Assembly: GCF_037975245.1 (NCBI RefSeq)
Contig: NC_092576.1
Coordinates: 2,475,501 to 2,539,500, forward strand
Length of the DNA stretch: 64,000 nt
Direction: 5' to 3'
Source: Apostichopus japonicus
Taxonomy: Eukaryota > Echinodermata > Holothuroidea > Aspidochirotida > Stichopodidae
In this document: positions 35,745 to 47,339 of the stretch, in pieces
How positions within the stretch are numbered: the stretch's first letter is position 1
Layout of the letters: each line of letters begins with the position of its first letter
Program-made: the position numbers and the translations under genes
The notes under the pieces: generated by a model
The model's input: the letters and a program-made list of their open reading frames with translations, nothing else
Databases searched by the model: none
What the model was told of the DNA's origin: nothing

Positions 35745-36374
35745 TCCGATAGTTTCAGTTTGTCAGGATGAAAAGTGTCTCTTTGTCCAACTCACCATGA
35801 TGAAGGTCATCTTTTGATTATTCTGCTGCGACCAATGTGTCTTCATTAAGATTGTCTTTGGCAAACAACTGTTTATGATTAGTGTTACTCAATGCATCCA
35901 GTGTGTCATAATTCAGACTCTCTAAAGTGTTCAACCTTTCATAATTAAGACTGTCCGGTTAATCTGACATGTTTTGATTACCAATATTAGCTGTTTCCAA
36001 CTCTTTATGATTTAAATTATCTTTTGTGTCCAAACCTGTCATCCTTACGATCATCGAAGGAGTTGTACTGTACATTTCTCGATAAACATTGTCGGTTGTG
36101 CCCACAAATCGTCACAATTGAAATGATTTAGTGTCCAAACTGTCATGATTAACTTCGTCCAATGAGTCTGATGTATCCTTGTCAACATTGCTTGTGTTGT
36201 CCAACTTTGCGTTTGTCTGTAGTGTCCAACTCCACATTTGTCTGTTGTTTCCAATTTTTCATATGTCAGTAGTACCCAACTTGTCATTTGTCTGTATTGT
36301 CCAACTTGTTACAATTAAGATTGTCCAAAGAGCCTGATGTATCTTGTTTATCATTGTTTGTTGTGCGCAACTCC
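35745..36374 (-). repeat. Decayed continuation of zinc-finger tail repeat
   Basis: Past the stop codon of the zinc-finger gene, the same repeat words that encode its acidic tail (minus-strand equivalents of GTCCAACT, TTGTCTG, CATGATTAA) go on for about 600 bp, but with indels and stops. The array therefore once extended further in frame, or the stop arose inside it. Probably now 3' UTR. Confidence 0.7.
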
Positions 36375-38214
36375 TCATTTGTCTGTATTGTCCAACTTGT
36401 CATCATTAACATTGTCCAATGCGTCTAACGTGTCTTGTTTATCACTGTTTGATGTGTCCAACTCACCATGATTTAAATTGTCTGTATTGTCCAACTTCTC
36501 ATCATCATGATTGTCTAATGAATCTAATTTGCCTTGATTAAGATTGTTTGTTGAGTCCAACTTGTTATGATTTAAATTGTCTGTAGTGTCCAACTTGTCA
36601 TCATTAACCTTGTCCAAAGAGCTTGGCCTTTCTTCTTTATCATTGTCTGTTTTGCCCAACTTTTCATGACTGCAAATGTGTGCAGTGTCCAATTTTTCAT
36701 CAGTAGGATTCTCCAATGAGTCTAATGTGTCTTGGCTAACATTGTTGGTTGTGTCCAACTCATCATCACTTGAATTGTCTATCGTGTCCAACCTATCCAA
36801 AGTGTCTTCATTAACATTGTCCAATGTGTCCATTCTTGTAGGACTATGATCATCATTTTTGTCAGTTATATTATCCTCTTCTAACCAACCCTCTTCCTCG
36901 TTAAATACCGCAGGGTTCAACTTGATCGAATATGAATTTGCTGCATTATGAGTCCTTTTGTGTATTTCTAAATTCGAACTCCTACAAAATGTTTTTCCAC
37001 AAGTTTCGCATTTAAACTGTTTCTCCTTAGTGTGAACTTTTTCGTGCGATCTCAGGTTGTAGATCCGACGAAAAAACTTCCCACATTTGAGGCACTCATG
37101 TGGTTTCTCTCCAGTGTGAATTTTTTCGTGGGTTTTCAAGTGATGAGACAATTTAAATGCTTTGTCACATAATTTACACTGATAAGGTTTCTCAAGAGAA
37201 TGCACTTTCTGGTGCCTTGTCAAATCTGACTTTTGAAAGAAACATTTCTGACATTTGGTACACTGAAATGGTTTTTCGCCGGTGTGGATCTGCTGATGTT
37301 TGATTAAGACGTGTTTCTGATTGAAGGCCTTATCACAGGTCTGGCATTGGAACGGTCTATCTGTAGAGTGATTCTTCTCATGTGATTTCCAATTACTGAC
37401 CCGGTTAAAGGCCTTTTGACAAATAGTGCACTGATAGATTTTCTCTCCAGAATGTACAATCTCGTGGGTTTTTAAATGTTGTAGTAACTTGAACGACTTT
37501 GGACATAGTACACATTGAAAAGGCTTTTCTCCCGAATGGGTGCTTTCGTGTCGTGTTAAACTGTGCTTTCGGGTGAAGGACTTCTCACACAGTGTGCAAT
37601 GAAATAATTTCTCTGCGGAATGAATTCTTACATGTACTCGTAAATGGTGCACGTGTCTGAAAGCCTTCTGACAAATTTCGCATTGAAATGGCCTCTCTTC
37701 TGAATGGGACTTTTCATGTCGCTGTAGACTGTTCTTCTGGGTGAAGATTTCTGACAGATCCCACAATGAAATGCTTTCTCGGCAGTGTGTACTACTTCGT
37801 GTACTCTCAAATGGTGCATGAGACGGAAAGCCTTCTTGCAGACTTTGCACTGATACGGTCTCTCTCCGGAGTGAATTCTCTCGTGCTTCTTCAAGTTATC
37901 ACTTTTACTAAAACACTTGCCACATGTTTTACATTGATGCAGCCTATCACTTGACTGAATATGGGTCTTCTCATGTTCTTTCAACAAAAGTTGAACACTA
38001 AAAGATTTGTAGCATTTTTTACATTGATTTGGTTTCTCCGAGGAGTAACTGTCTTCTTCACCAGTTTGTTCATCTGTAGTATGATCGCTGTCTGCTTTTT
38101 CTTCATCTCTGGGAATAAACACTGGATGTCCATGTATATACTTCATGTGCTTCAAAAGGTATCGATGAATTGTAAATTGATCACCGAATTCTTCGCAACA
38201 AAAGCTCTGTACAT
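36375..38214 (-). CDS. C2H2 zinc-finger exon, 13 fingers and acidic repeat tail (one frameshift)
   Basis: The last exon of a probable DNA-binding nuclear protein. The acceptor (gaatacacag) joins in phase 1 and reads DVQSFCCEEF, a degenerate finger, then 13 C2H2 fingers with mostly HSGEKP-type linkers. A missing T in a T run at about 37744-37745 shifts the frame within finger 4, after CGICQKS; the alternate frame resumes at once with FTQKNSLQRHEKSH, so a single-base deletion splits an otherwise intact exon. After finger 13 comes an acidic tail of about 170 residues with repeated words such as KLDTTDN and TLDSLEN, ending at a stop at 36375-36377. It is either a recent pseudogene allele or a sequence error. 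DNA target unknown. Confidence 0.9.
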
Positions 38215-39071
38215 CTGTGTATTCAACAAGACAGAAAGGAACAAACTTAAACTTAAAACAGCTTCATAAATCGAACTTGCTTTTATACTTGTTTTAAGTT
38301 GATCATGAAAAACATTTTAATGTCTGTCATAGTAAAGCCCATAAGATATATGATACTCCATTCATATCAAAGTGAACATAGCTAAGAATCTTTACATTAA
38401 TTGGAAAATAATCTGATTTGGTTGTTTCTTCACCAACTGCCAGACAGAACACTTAAGTTAACTCTCAAATGAATTTGCAGAAATTTGTTTCTCCAAGACG
38501 ATTAAGTGTTTGTTTGGTAAACTAAACTCAGTTTGGAGGTTGTCTGACGCACTACAAGTTGTGTACATCATGTTCACATTGCATTGTTAGTATAGTATTC
38601 CCAAAATAGGTAAAATAATCCATTGGTATCTCCCCAAGGCCTGTGTTCACTTCACCAAACCAGCACATATCTCTGACAGCACATAAACTGGTCATTGCTG
38701 TATTGCTGCAATTTGCAGACAACCAAAAGGTAAGACAGCGTTGTCCGAGGAACAGTGTTAACTTATACAACAATAACAGAAACAGAGAGATAATTAGCAA
38801 AAATTGTTTACTTTCTCCAGGCAGTTAACATTTACCATCAATTGGTTAAATTCAAATATTTTCAAATATGACTTTTATTCCATAGCTTTTTTACATTCTG
38901 TATTGTAAAAACTTCAATTCATAACATTTTTGGGTTGCTCACCTTTGAAATGTTCTAAAAGATTTTGCAGGATAATGGTCAGTTTTGGATTCCTACAGAT
39001 TACCAAACGTCTGAAAAAAAGGGGAAAACAAAACTTTTCTTTGCACTTGTTTTCTTGTTTAATCATCTTAC
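38215..39071. other. Intron of zinc-finger gene
   Basis: Flanking exons join in phase 1 (CCA-GAA-GAT-G to AT-GTA-CAG). No repeat or other feature recognised. Confidence 0.7.
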
Positions 39072-39155
39072 CATCTTCTGGTGGAACATCTTCAGCTATA
39101 ATAGCAACATCCTCTTCCTCACCATTATTGAGTTCAGCAAAAACAACAGGAAACT
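39072..39155 (-). CDS. Small acidic exon of zinc-finger gene
   Basis: An 84-nt exon (acceptor ctatttcag, donor gtaagatg), phase 1 to phase 1. It encodes EFPVVFAELNNGEEEDVAII followed by AEDVPPED. Acidic, with no known domain. Its ends are in phase with the finger exon and with the exon at 41857-41934. Exons of length divisible by three can be skipped without a frame change. Confidence 0.8.
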
Positions 39156-39925
39156 CTGAAATAGATCAAAAATATTATTATGAATCTGTTAAAGTACATG
39201 TATAACAAAACTAAACTTAACAAAACTATTGCAAAACTCCAATGAGGCTTGATGACTGTGTGTTACTAATTCCCTAAACTGACACATGCTGGTTTGAAAT
39301 GACCCTTGACCTCCACAACACACACAAATGGCTTTCTTTCTCCTCATCAAGAGGCTAGGCATCCTGACATATACATACTTAGAATAAGAGGCATCCAATT
39401 TTCCTTGCTTGAAACATCACACTTACCATATTTTCATAATTTAATGACAGCTATACTAAATTGACCTTTGACCTTCACTGAAAACAACAGGTTTCATCTG
39501 CATAACTTTGGAAAAGAGTTCCATATTTTATACCTCAGATATAGTATTTGTGTAAAAGTAAGTAGGCCTGACGTTTCCATCCTAGCAAGATCAATTTCAG
39601 AGGCTTAATGACAAGTAACAGAAACAGAAGGGACAAATACACGCACAGAATACAGACAGGTTAATGAGCATGGTGAACACAAAAGAGATAAAAGTAAGAC
39701 AATTATTTGACAAGGGATGGAGAGAAGAATGAAACCAACAGGGGGAAGAGGGGTAGGAGATACACTGTAGAGGGACTAAGAGAGGATAAGGGAAGAGGGT
39801 AGGGAATAAACTAGAGAAAGACAAAGACAGAAAAGTGTGGAGAAAAAAGGTGGAAGAGAGCTCCAAGAAGAGGGGTGGCAGAGGGGGAAACAAGGGGAGA
39901 TGGAGGGGGGGGGGGAGCAGAAAGG

Positions 39926-40846
39926 TTAGTCATGTCCTTCCTGAATGTTGAGCCCATGAGGTTGAATGGTGCACAGGCGTTTCATCAACAGTCTCTCTCT
40001 GTTGATGTGTACTAGGTTAGGATGGCTACCTAAGGATTCAATCCCCTGAGGGGACATGTCATTAATGGTTTGGTTGTGAAGGTTAAAGTGTTCTCCAACT
40101 GGGGTCTCAGTCTTCATGGTGTTGACTGTGGATCTGTGACCATAGAACTGCTTCTTGAGGGTGGTTTTGGTTTCACCAACAAACTGGATGCCGCAAACTC
40201 TACAAGAGATCAGATAGATGACATTGGTGGTAGTGCAAGTGATGTGCCCCTTAGTCTTGTGTGTGAGTTGGGTGCTGTGGCTGGTAATGAAATTGGATTC
40301 AACAATATGGTGGCTGCAGACGATGCATCTAGAAGTACAATCGCATTTGAAAGTACCATGATGAATGGGTGTAGGGTTAGAAGTACGAGGTGGAACAGCA
40401 GCATACACAAGGTCTTGTAGGTTGCGTGGACGTCTGTAGGCAATGGTGGGTTTTTCAGGGACGGCTCGTTGGATTCTATCTGAAGTTAGGAGAATGTTGC
40501 GGTTGTTAGAGGTGGTTTGCTGAATAGGAGGAAGATTTGGGTGGAAAGTAGTAACGAGAGGGAGCTTGTCGTCTCAATCTCTTCCCTTTTTGAACTTCAC
40601 TGACAATGTACATGATCTGGATAGGGAGTGGACTCTCTGAATGGCTTTATGCACCCTTCTGGTACTATGGCCCCTAGCAGTAAGGTGTTTTTCTAAAACA
40701 TCTGTATGGCAAATGATAGAGGAATTGTTAGAGCAAATGAGACGAAGACCAAGTGCTTGACCGTTGGTAATTCCAAACTTGCAGCTAGAAGAATGAAGGT
40801 ACTGGTGTGTGTATGAGGGCTTGGTGTATAAGTAGAGTACTTGCAC
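39926..40846 (-). pseudogene. Penelope-like retroelement fragment (RT end and GIY-YIG domain), broken
   Basis: Two minus-strand blocks in different frames lie in an intron of the zinc-finger gene. The upstream block (40846-40574) has SSCKFGITNGQALGLRLICS and RGHSTRRVHKAI, as expected after the reverse-transcriptase core of Penelope-like elements. The downstream block (40408-39926) has CIVCSHHI, a CTTTNVIYLISCRVCG segment, FVGETKTTLKKQFYGHRS and PVGEHFN, the GIY-YIG endonuclease region, ending in PHGLN and a stop. Frame breaks between about 40410 and 40575 and absence of most of the RT show it is dead. Same strand as the host gene. Confidence 0.85.
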
Positions 40847-41506
40847 ATTTTCCCATTTTGACTTCTAACATCCATCAATATCTGACTTTCGTCCAATTAA
40901 CACACGGCTCCTTCCTGATTAGAGATTAGAGTTAATTCATACAAAGTATGAGAACCATACATGTAACATTCACTGACACTTGTAAAAATTTGAAATTGTG
41001 ACATATCTGCCGCCCTCAAACAGCCTTCGACTGACATCGGGTGACTTCATGTAAAGTGTTAGATCCATGTAAGATTCACATCCTGAAATAACATATTTAA
41101 AAGAATTTCACATTGTGACATATGCTACACTCAAACAACCTTTAACTGCCAATCAATAAAATTTGACATCCATATTTACTGTAAAGATTAGGAGATCCTA
41201 GCTTCTTTTTTTTTAAAGTTTCTACAGTCTTAGCATACTGACCTCTGATGACTTCCAATGACCTTTGATCTCCACTATAAACAATAGGGTTAATTGGCTG
41301 AATATAGTGTATCCTTATGAGAAGTATAAGAAATGAATGGAAGAAATTATATGAATGGCAAAGGGGAAAATAGTTGGTATATTATGAGCATTCAGAATTT
41401 CTCATTTCATCTCACTTACTAATCACAACATCGACAGTTGTTACACTGCCAATAAGTAGCCTGCCCATCCAAGCTCTGTAGCACAGACTTTTCACTCAAA
41501 GGTCAT

Positions 41507-41507
<1 letters not shown>

Positions 41508-41594
<87 letters not shown>
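41508..41594. repeat. (AT)n microsatellite
   Basis: Perfect AT dinucleotide run of about 86 bp in an intron of the zinc-finger gene. Confidence 0.98.
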
Positions 41595-41597
<3 letters not shown>

Positions 41598-41856
41598 AGA
41601 AATTTGCTTGAGCTCATATGTAGACACAAACAATAGGTACTGTCGGAACTCATGCTGTTGTACTCATACCAAGGTTTAATTTTACTTGTAGTCATAACTC
41701 ATGCTGTTGTACTCATTCTACAAGTCTTCTCAGAGATTAACCTGGAAGTACCAGTGTGCTTTTTTACAGATTGCACTGTGAGTCCAATTAATTCACAAAA
41801 AGACCTCAATCCCTCATTTTAAGAATGTGCCAATTTCCTGCATGTTTTATTCCTAC

Positions 41857-41934
41857 CATCGTCCCAAGTCTCATCTGCAGTTGGAGTTTCTCCATCTACT
41901 TCTATCTTGACCTTTACAATGGTATCACTAGTTC
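41857..41934 (-). CDS. Small exon of zinc-finger gene
   Basis: A 78-nt exon (acceptor cttatgaacag, donor gtaggaat), phase 1 to phase 1, encoding GTSDTIVKVKIEVDGETP then TADETWDD. No known domain. Phase agreement with both neighbouring exons and the multiple-of-three length support it. Confidence 0.78.
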
Positions 41935-42352
41935 CTGTTCATAAGAAATAAATAAAATAAAACAGAATAAAATGAAAATGAAAATAAAGATATAAAGAAA
42001 GAAATAAAGAAATTTAAAAATAAATAAATAAATACATGAATTTAAAAATTTAAATTAAATAAAACTAGAATTGCATAAAAATTGCAAATATTGAACTGAT
42101 ATGAGAACACTTAATTTATATCAGGACTGTGCAATGCTTAAATGCATTCGCTTAATATCGTCCATCTTTAACAACAAGGTTCTGCATCACTTCTACATGG
42201 TGAGGGTCAACTTAGGGTGCAACTAGCAAAACAAGAGAATAAAAAATATAGTTGTTGTTGGATGATAATGTTCAGTATCCATGACACAGTATATATGTGA
42301 AATCTACATAATGTACAGCTAGTGAATCAAAACATTAAAAACAATAGAGTAC

Positions 42353-42427
42353 CTTGCTCTGGGGATGTCTTCTGATTCAAAGTGTTTCCAGATTCCTTTG
42401 AAATTTTAACAGCAGTTGCAAGAAGTC
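42353..42427 (-). CDS. Small exon of zinc-finger gene (most upstream found)
   Basis: A 75-nt exon (acceptor ctctcatttag, donor gtactcta), phase 1 to phase 1, encoding LLATAVKISKESGN then TLNQKTSPEQ. It is the most 5' exon I can support; the start codon and any N-terminal domain must lie further up (higher coordinates) or be missed. No homology recognised. Confidence 0.7.
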
Positions 42428-42544
42428 CTAAATGAGAGAAACAAACCAAAAAAATATTAAAAATGTCATTTGTGAGCAAAATGCAAATGAAATTTACTAT
42501 TAGTTTGAGGTTTAAGACATGTCTAATACATAAATAGTAATAAT

Positions 42545-43310
42545 AAATAATAATAATACATGTACATGTCTTACTAACAACCTTGTCTAACACATGTATT
42601 ATTAACTAGTGTAATACATACTGTATCTAATACATCACTAGTATACATGTTTAATACATAACTAGTCTAATACATATAATAAATGTCTAATTCCTATAAC
42701 TATTCTAATACATGTCTAATACATAACTAGTCTAATACATATAATAAATGTCTAATTCCTATAACTATTGTAATACATGTCTAATACATAACTAGTCTAA
42801 TACATGTCTTACTAAAAAGTCTAATACACATGTCTTATTAACTAGGACATGTGTAATACATGTCTAATACACTTAGTCTAATACATGTCTAATACATGTC
42901 TAATACATAACTAGTCTAATACTGTACATGTCTTACTAACTGGTCTAATACACATGTCTTATTAACTAGTCTAATACAAAATACATAACTTGTAATACAT
43001 GTCTAATACAAATAACTAGCTTAACACATGTCTTATTTACTAGGACATGTCTAATACATGTCTAATACATAACTAGTTTAATACATGTCTAATACATAAC
43101 TAGTCTAATACTGTACATGTCTTACTAACTGGTCTAATACACATGTCTTATTAACTAGTCTAATACAAAATACATAACTTGTAATACATGTCTAATACAA
43201 ATAACTAGCTTAACACATGTCTTATTTACTAGGACATGTCTAATACATGTGTAATACATAACTAGTCTAAAATATGTCTTACTAACAAGTCTTATACATG
43301 TCTTATTAAA
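42545..43310. repeat. Minisatellite built on TCTAATACATG / AACTAG words
   Basis: About 770 bp of short units such as GTCTAATACATGTCTAATAC and ATAACTAG. Two neighbouring blocks (about 42915-43075 and 43097-43260) are nearly identical over about 160 bp, a higher-order duplication with a period near 182 bp. Confidence 0.92.
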
Positions 43311-44304
43311 ACTGATCATGAATGCAATTGACATTGGGCATTGTATGTTACATATCATGCATCCTTTGTGTGGGAAAACAAAACATGATATGGATACGGA
43401 AACGGTTTAAAACCTGACATCTTAACCAAATTGGGTGGCACCATAGGCTTCCAAATAACTTTGTACTGTACATGACAGTACTGTACTTGGCAAATATGTT
43501 CCTACAATACAGGGCAGCTCACTGTTACCATACTAGTTCCCTGGAAATTACTATATAAAGCCTCGATACATAGATCTGTGATCCCCAGATGAGTGAATGA
43601 AATAAATAACATCTTTACTATCTATAGGAGTCTTGACTTATAGCACCCATTTGGGAAGAACTTTATGTATACTGTAGTGTCATGTCCCGCCTCAGAGCAC
43701 TCGTATTGTCAGTACAAGCAGTATTGAATATCATGTTTCCATCAGATCAAGGTTAGGAAGTGCTTTTACTGTCAATACCAGTGCTTTGACAGCATAAGAG
43801 TGATTTACAGAGGAAATTGATCCACAACTGGCTGATTTATAGCATAACCTATATATTTTTTTTGTGGTCTAAATACAGGAGCAGGAATAGCTTTAGTGTT
43901 CAAACTATCTTTAGTGCAATTTTGGAGACGCCAAACATTGTCCCACATAAAATAGTATGGTTTCATGTACACGTGCAAAACTACTATACATCTGTGCTCT
44001 TGTATGTATCAAGCAGTTTGACCATTTTGTATAGGATTTTGCCATGCGATACCGGATAACTTATTCCCTGACCTACAACTTCACAATTTATGAGCACTGG
44101 TATTTAGTATAGTACAGTAGGTGTACAGTACTGTATATCACATAAATGTAACAGTAACACATATTATGCATAGCCTAGTCTAAAGCCTTGCTTCGTAGTT
44201 ACCACAGAAATCCAATGGCAGATGTGAGATTACCCAGTTAATGCAGTTTGTTACGTTGCAGAGTTGGGTTAGCATTTCGGGAAAAAAGTGCCTTTTGGTT
44301 TTAC
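43311..44304. other. No gene recognised
   Basis: Region between the divergently placed zinc-finger and HSD genes. Both missing first exons could lie here, but I found no convincing start exon on either strand. Confidence 0.4.
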
Positions 44305-44365
44305 CTAACAGGTCATTCCATGTCAAATCACAGATATGCTGTTGCTGGGCCCTCTCCAAAAATGA
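44305..44365 (+). repeat. Dispersed repeat, copy 1 (GGTCATTCCATGTCAAATCA)
   Basis: Begins GGTCATTCCATGTCAAATCA and continues CTGTTGCT and CCCTCTCC. A second copy in the same orientation is at 48100-48150. It may be the terminus of a transposon family, but no matching inverted end was found. Confidence 0.65.
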
Positions 44366-44532
44366 CCACCCTCAATGCATGATTAGTGCACTATGAGCAA
44401 TTGATCACTTAAAATAGCAAATATTTTAGCAAAAAGTACCAATTTATAGCCTATTTGTTTTACTTCTATTTTATATGGGATAGTATCTATGGGCTTCTGT
44501 CATAGGAAGATAGTACAGGTAGGATGTTTAAA

Positions 44533-46694
44533 GGCAGGTCCAAGCTATTTGCACTGTGACGTACGGGACATTTCAGAGACTTAAATGTGTCTAAAAGTTA
44601 TAAAAAATCTATTTTCCAGAAACTTTTTCAGGTTTTCAAATTTTTTATTGCTGCTACTTTATTACAAACTCATGAAGATTTCCTACACTTGCTTTAATTA
44701 GGTCCCATCTTAATTAATGTACAGTGTGACGTACGGGACCAGAGAAATTTGTGTTTTTTTTTTACTAAAGAGAAAAGCTGAAACCCCTCTGAAATTAGGA
44801 GGACAGTGATCAAGCTGTTATCACTAGTGGATAGCCTGACCTTCCAAGGGCTAAGCTGTAACATATTAGAAAAAAATATGAAGCCATTCCAGTACAGTGA
44901 TTACACAAATGAAAATTGTCCTGTGACGTACGGGACATGTAACGTACGGGACAATATGTCCATATACAAATTGACTATGAAAACTCGTATTTTTATTCCT
45001 GAATATACCATAACAAGCTGATTTCTACATAAAAACATTAATTTGGATATGTCAGAACAATGTCATTGGTAATTTCATGCCATATTTCCTTCTTTCTGGG
45101 ATATGGAAAGAGCAGTGACTGTACTTGTGAGATCATTCCAGTACATAAAACATGGAATGCGTAAAGTATTAGTCTACTCTACACATACATCAAATACTCA
45201 TAACATCAATTCTAGCTTTGTTAGACCACAAATGATTCAAGATGCAAAGTTTTGGTGCAAAACTGTTTTGGTATATGCTGTACAACACTGTATCATACTC
45301 CCCACTATCGACCCTAAAAGTTGAAATATGTTCCATCCCATTCAACACATACCAGAATGTCCACAGTAACATCCACGTAATGTCCATCTATGAAAATAGT
45401 ACAACAAAGAAAACTCTATAGACCTAATACTGGTTATTGAACAAACTCATGAGTGATTTTCCTCTGCAAAAATTGGGTGAGTAAAACTCTACACTTGTAA
45501 ATAAAAGTCTCTATGTCTACATTCTAAGTTCAGGACACACGAACATTGTTGCACAGTCATGATAGTCACACTTCACAATAGGCCTACGAATGTTGAACTG
45601 CAAACTGAATATTCTTGAAGTCGTCCTCATTCAATGTCAATTTTGAATAGCATTGTAGATGATTCTGTTTCCCAACACACACACAATTGACTTCCTGATA
45701 GTTTATGTAACAAAAACCTGGGCTGTTGGTGGTCATCAGTCATGTGCTCTTTAGGCATGCAGGGATTTTAAGTTGCAACTACCAGCTTTCAACAAAATAA
45801 ATTTGTAAGCATTGGAAGGTTTCCAGTAGAGGTCCATATTGGAGCCCATGCATGTTTATTATGTATAAATACAGGGTTTCCATCACACTATGTCCCGTAC
45901 GTCACATTTTGTCCTGTACGTCACATTTTTAAATTTGATAATTAGATTTGCAGTGAATATTATTTCAATTTTTTGGGGTTGGATTTTGTTGGGCAATGTT
46001 CTTAATTAGAACTTTATAGAATATCACCAAAAAAAAGAAGTTCCTCCATATCAAAACTTGAAAAAAGTGCAAAAATTGTGACGTACGGGACATCAGTATT
46101 TGGACACCTGCTAATTAGCATATTTAATTCGTCCCTACTGACGAATGTTAGAAAAGTATATATCACGATCCAAATCAATTCACTGCTTTGCAACTTAATG
46201 TTTGATCTCAAATAATACCTTTTAAGCAGTATCTATAGTTTTATGTTACAGAAAACAAATTATAGTTTATAGACGTTTCAAATTTAAAGGATGTAGAACA
46301 ATTTTAAGGGCATATAAATGTTTTAAAAACATTCGTCACTACGTAAAACAAAATAAAATAATTTGCATATTCGTCAGTGCGTGAAACAAGGGACGAATTG
46401 ATGAACCCCAAACATAATATGTCAAAATTATGGAAGGAAGGGTGTATCATGTCCCACATAACTTATATTCAATTAGTTCATATTGCTGGCAGGGAAACAG
46501 AATTCCAAATGTCCCGTACGTCACACTGCAATTTGAATGTATGCAAATTAGCCGGCTGTAATTGTTCGAATAGGAAGAAAAAAGTAATGAAAATCTGAAA
46601 CTTCAATAATTCAGCTTTAACATGACACCACATTTAGGGTGCTGGAGTAAAGTTTGAAATTTGGCTTCTAGGGATACAATAGCTTGGACCTGCC
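44533..46694. mobile_element. 2.16-kb inverted-repeat element with arrayed 14-bp motif
   Basis: Ends GGCAGGTCCAAGCTATT and its perfect 17-bp complement 2.16 kb away. Inside are eight copies of GTGACGTACGGGAC: plus orientation at 44556, 44726, 44923, 44939 (one mismatch) and 46078; minus orientation at 45892, 45911 (one mismatch) and 46511. The first copy lies next to the left end. No transposase frame is visible and no clear target duplication could be defined. Motif arrays near transposon ends often bind transposase (general knowledge), which may explain this one. Confidence 0.85.
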
Positions 46695-46987
46695 CAGGGC
46701 TATAAATAAGAATGCCAGAAATGTTAATTTTATCTCAAAAAATTGTTCATGCAGTCATTCCCTGGCCAGCTGTGAATAGTCAGGATTTCCCCCTTCCTGA
46801 AGAAGAAGTCTTGCATTGGCTGTACACATAACAAGGTACTTCCTCTTATTGGTTATAATACTTAATGAAGTGAGTGATGTAGTGGCGAGGCACAAAGAAT
46901 GTAAAGCTTAAGTCACTTGTGCTTTAAATTTTCAGTTGCACATGTATGAAAAAAAAACGTTTTTCTGAAATTTCTCTTCCTCAACAG
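46695..46987. other. Intron just upstream of first visible HSD exon
   Basis: Runs from the inverted-repeat element to the acceptor ttcctcaacag. No exon with the expected membrane-anchor segment was seen. Confidence 0.5.
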
Positions 46988-47034
46988 TGGTTACAAGAGC
47001 TACTGATGGCATTGGGAAGGCCTATGCTGAGCAG
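46988..47034 (+). CDS. HSD17B12: Very-long-chain 3-oxoacyl-CoA reductase, cofactor-motif exon
   Basis: A 47-nt exon (acceptor cctcaacag, donor gtaagt), phase 1 in and phase 0 out. It encodes VTRATDGIGKAYAEQ, the NAD(P)-binding start of an HSD17B12-type short-chain dehydrogenase, which in the ER membrane reduces 3-oxoacyl-CoA in fatty-acid elongation. In the family this motif is TGxxxGxG; here the first Gly is Arg (AGA for the expected GGA). The upstream exon with the N-terminal membrane segment was not found, although exon position matches the human gene as I recall it. Confidence 0.9.
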
Positions 47035-47339
47035 GTAAGTGAGATAAAATGTTTTCAAGTTTCGGTCTCTGGTACATGTTGTGTTGTAAATTACCGGACT
47101 TATCTTGTATAGACCTGTATAAAATGTTTTATTCACTAAAGGTGACCCTGGATGTAACCAGACCATTATTGGTGACTATACATGTGATTGAACCCAAAGA
47201 ACATTTTGATGCAGGATTAAATGATTCCCTGATTGTAGTGTACAAACTATACCAAAGAGTGTACAAGTACCAAAGTGCATCAAAGTATCCAATCAACACC
47301 GATTGCCTGCTTTAAAGATAACCCATCTACTGTATTAAT

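Noticed and set aside
40070-40420. Plus-strand 116-residue open frame
   Set aside because: Antisense to the GIY-YIG block of the Penelope-like fragment; no independent features.
43817-44059. Possible membrane-anchor first exon of the HSD gene (hydrophobic 80-residue frame)
   Set aside because: No donor in the required phase 1 next to a Trp-Ala type end, and the composition looks like random AT-rich translation.
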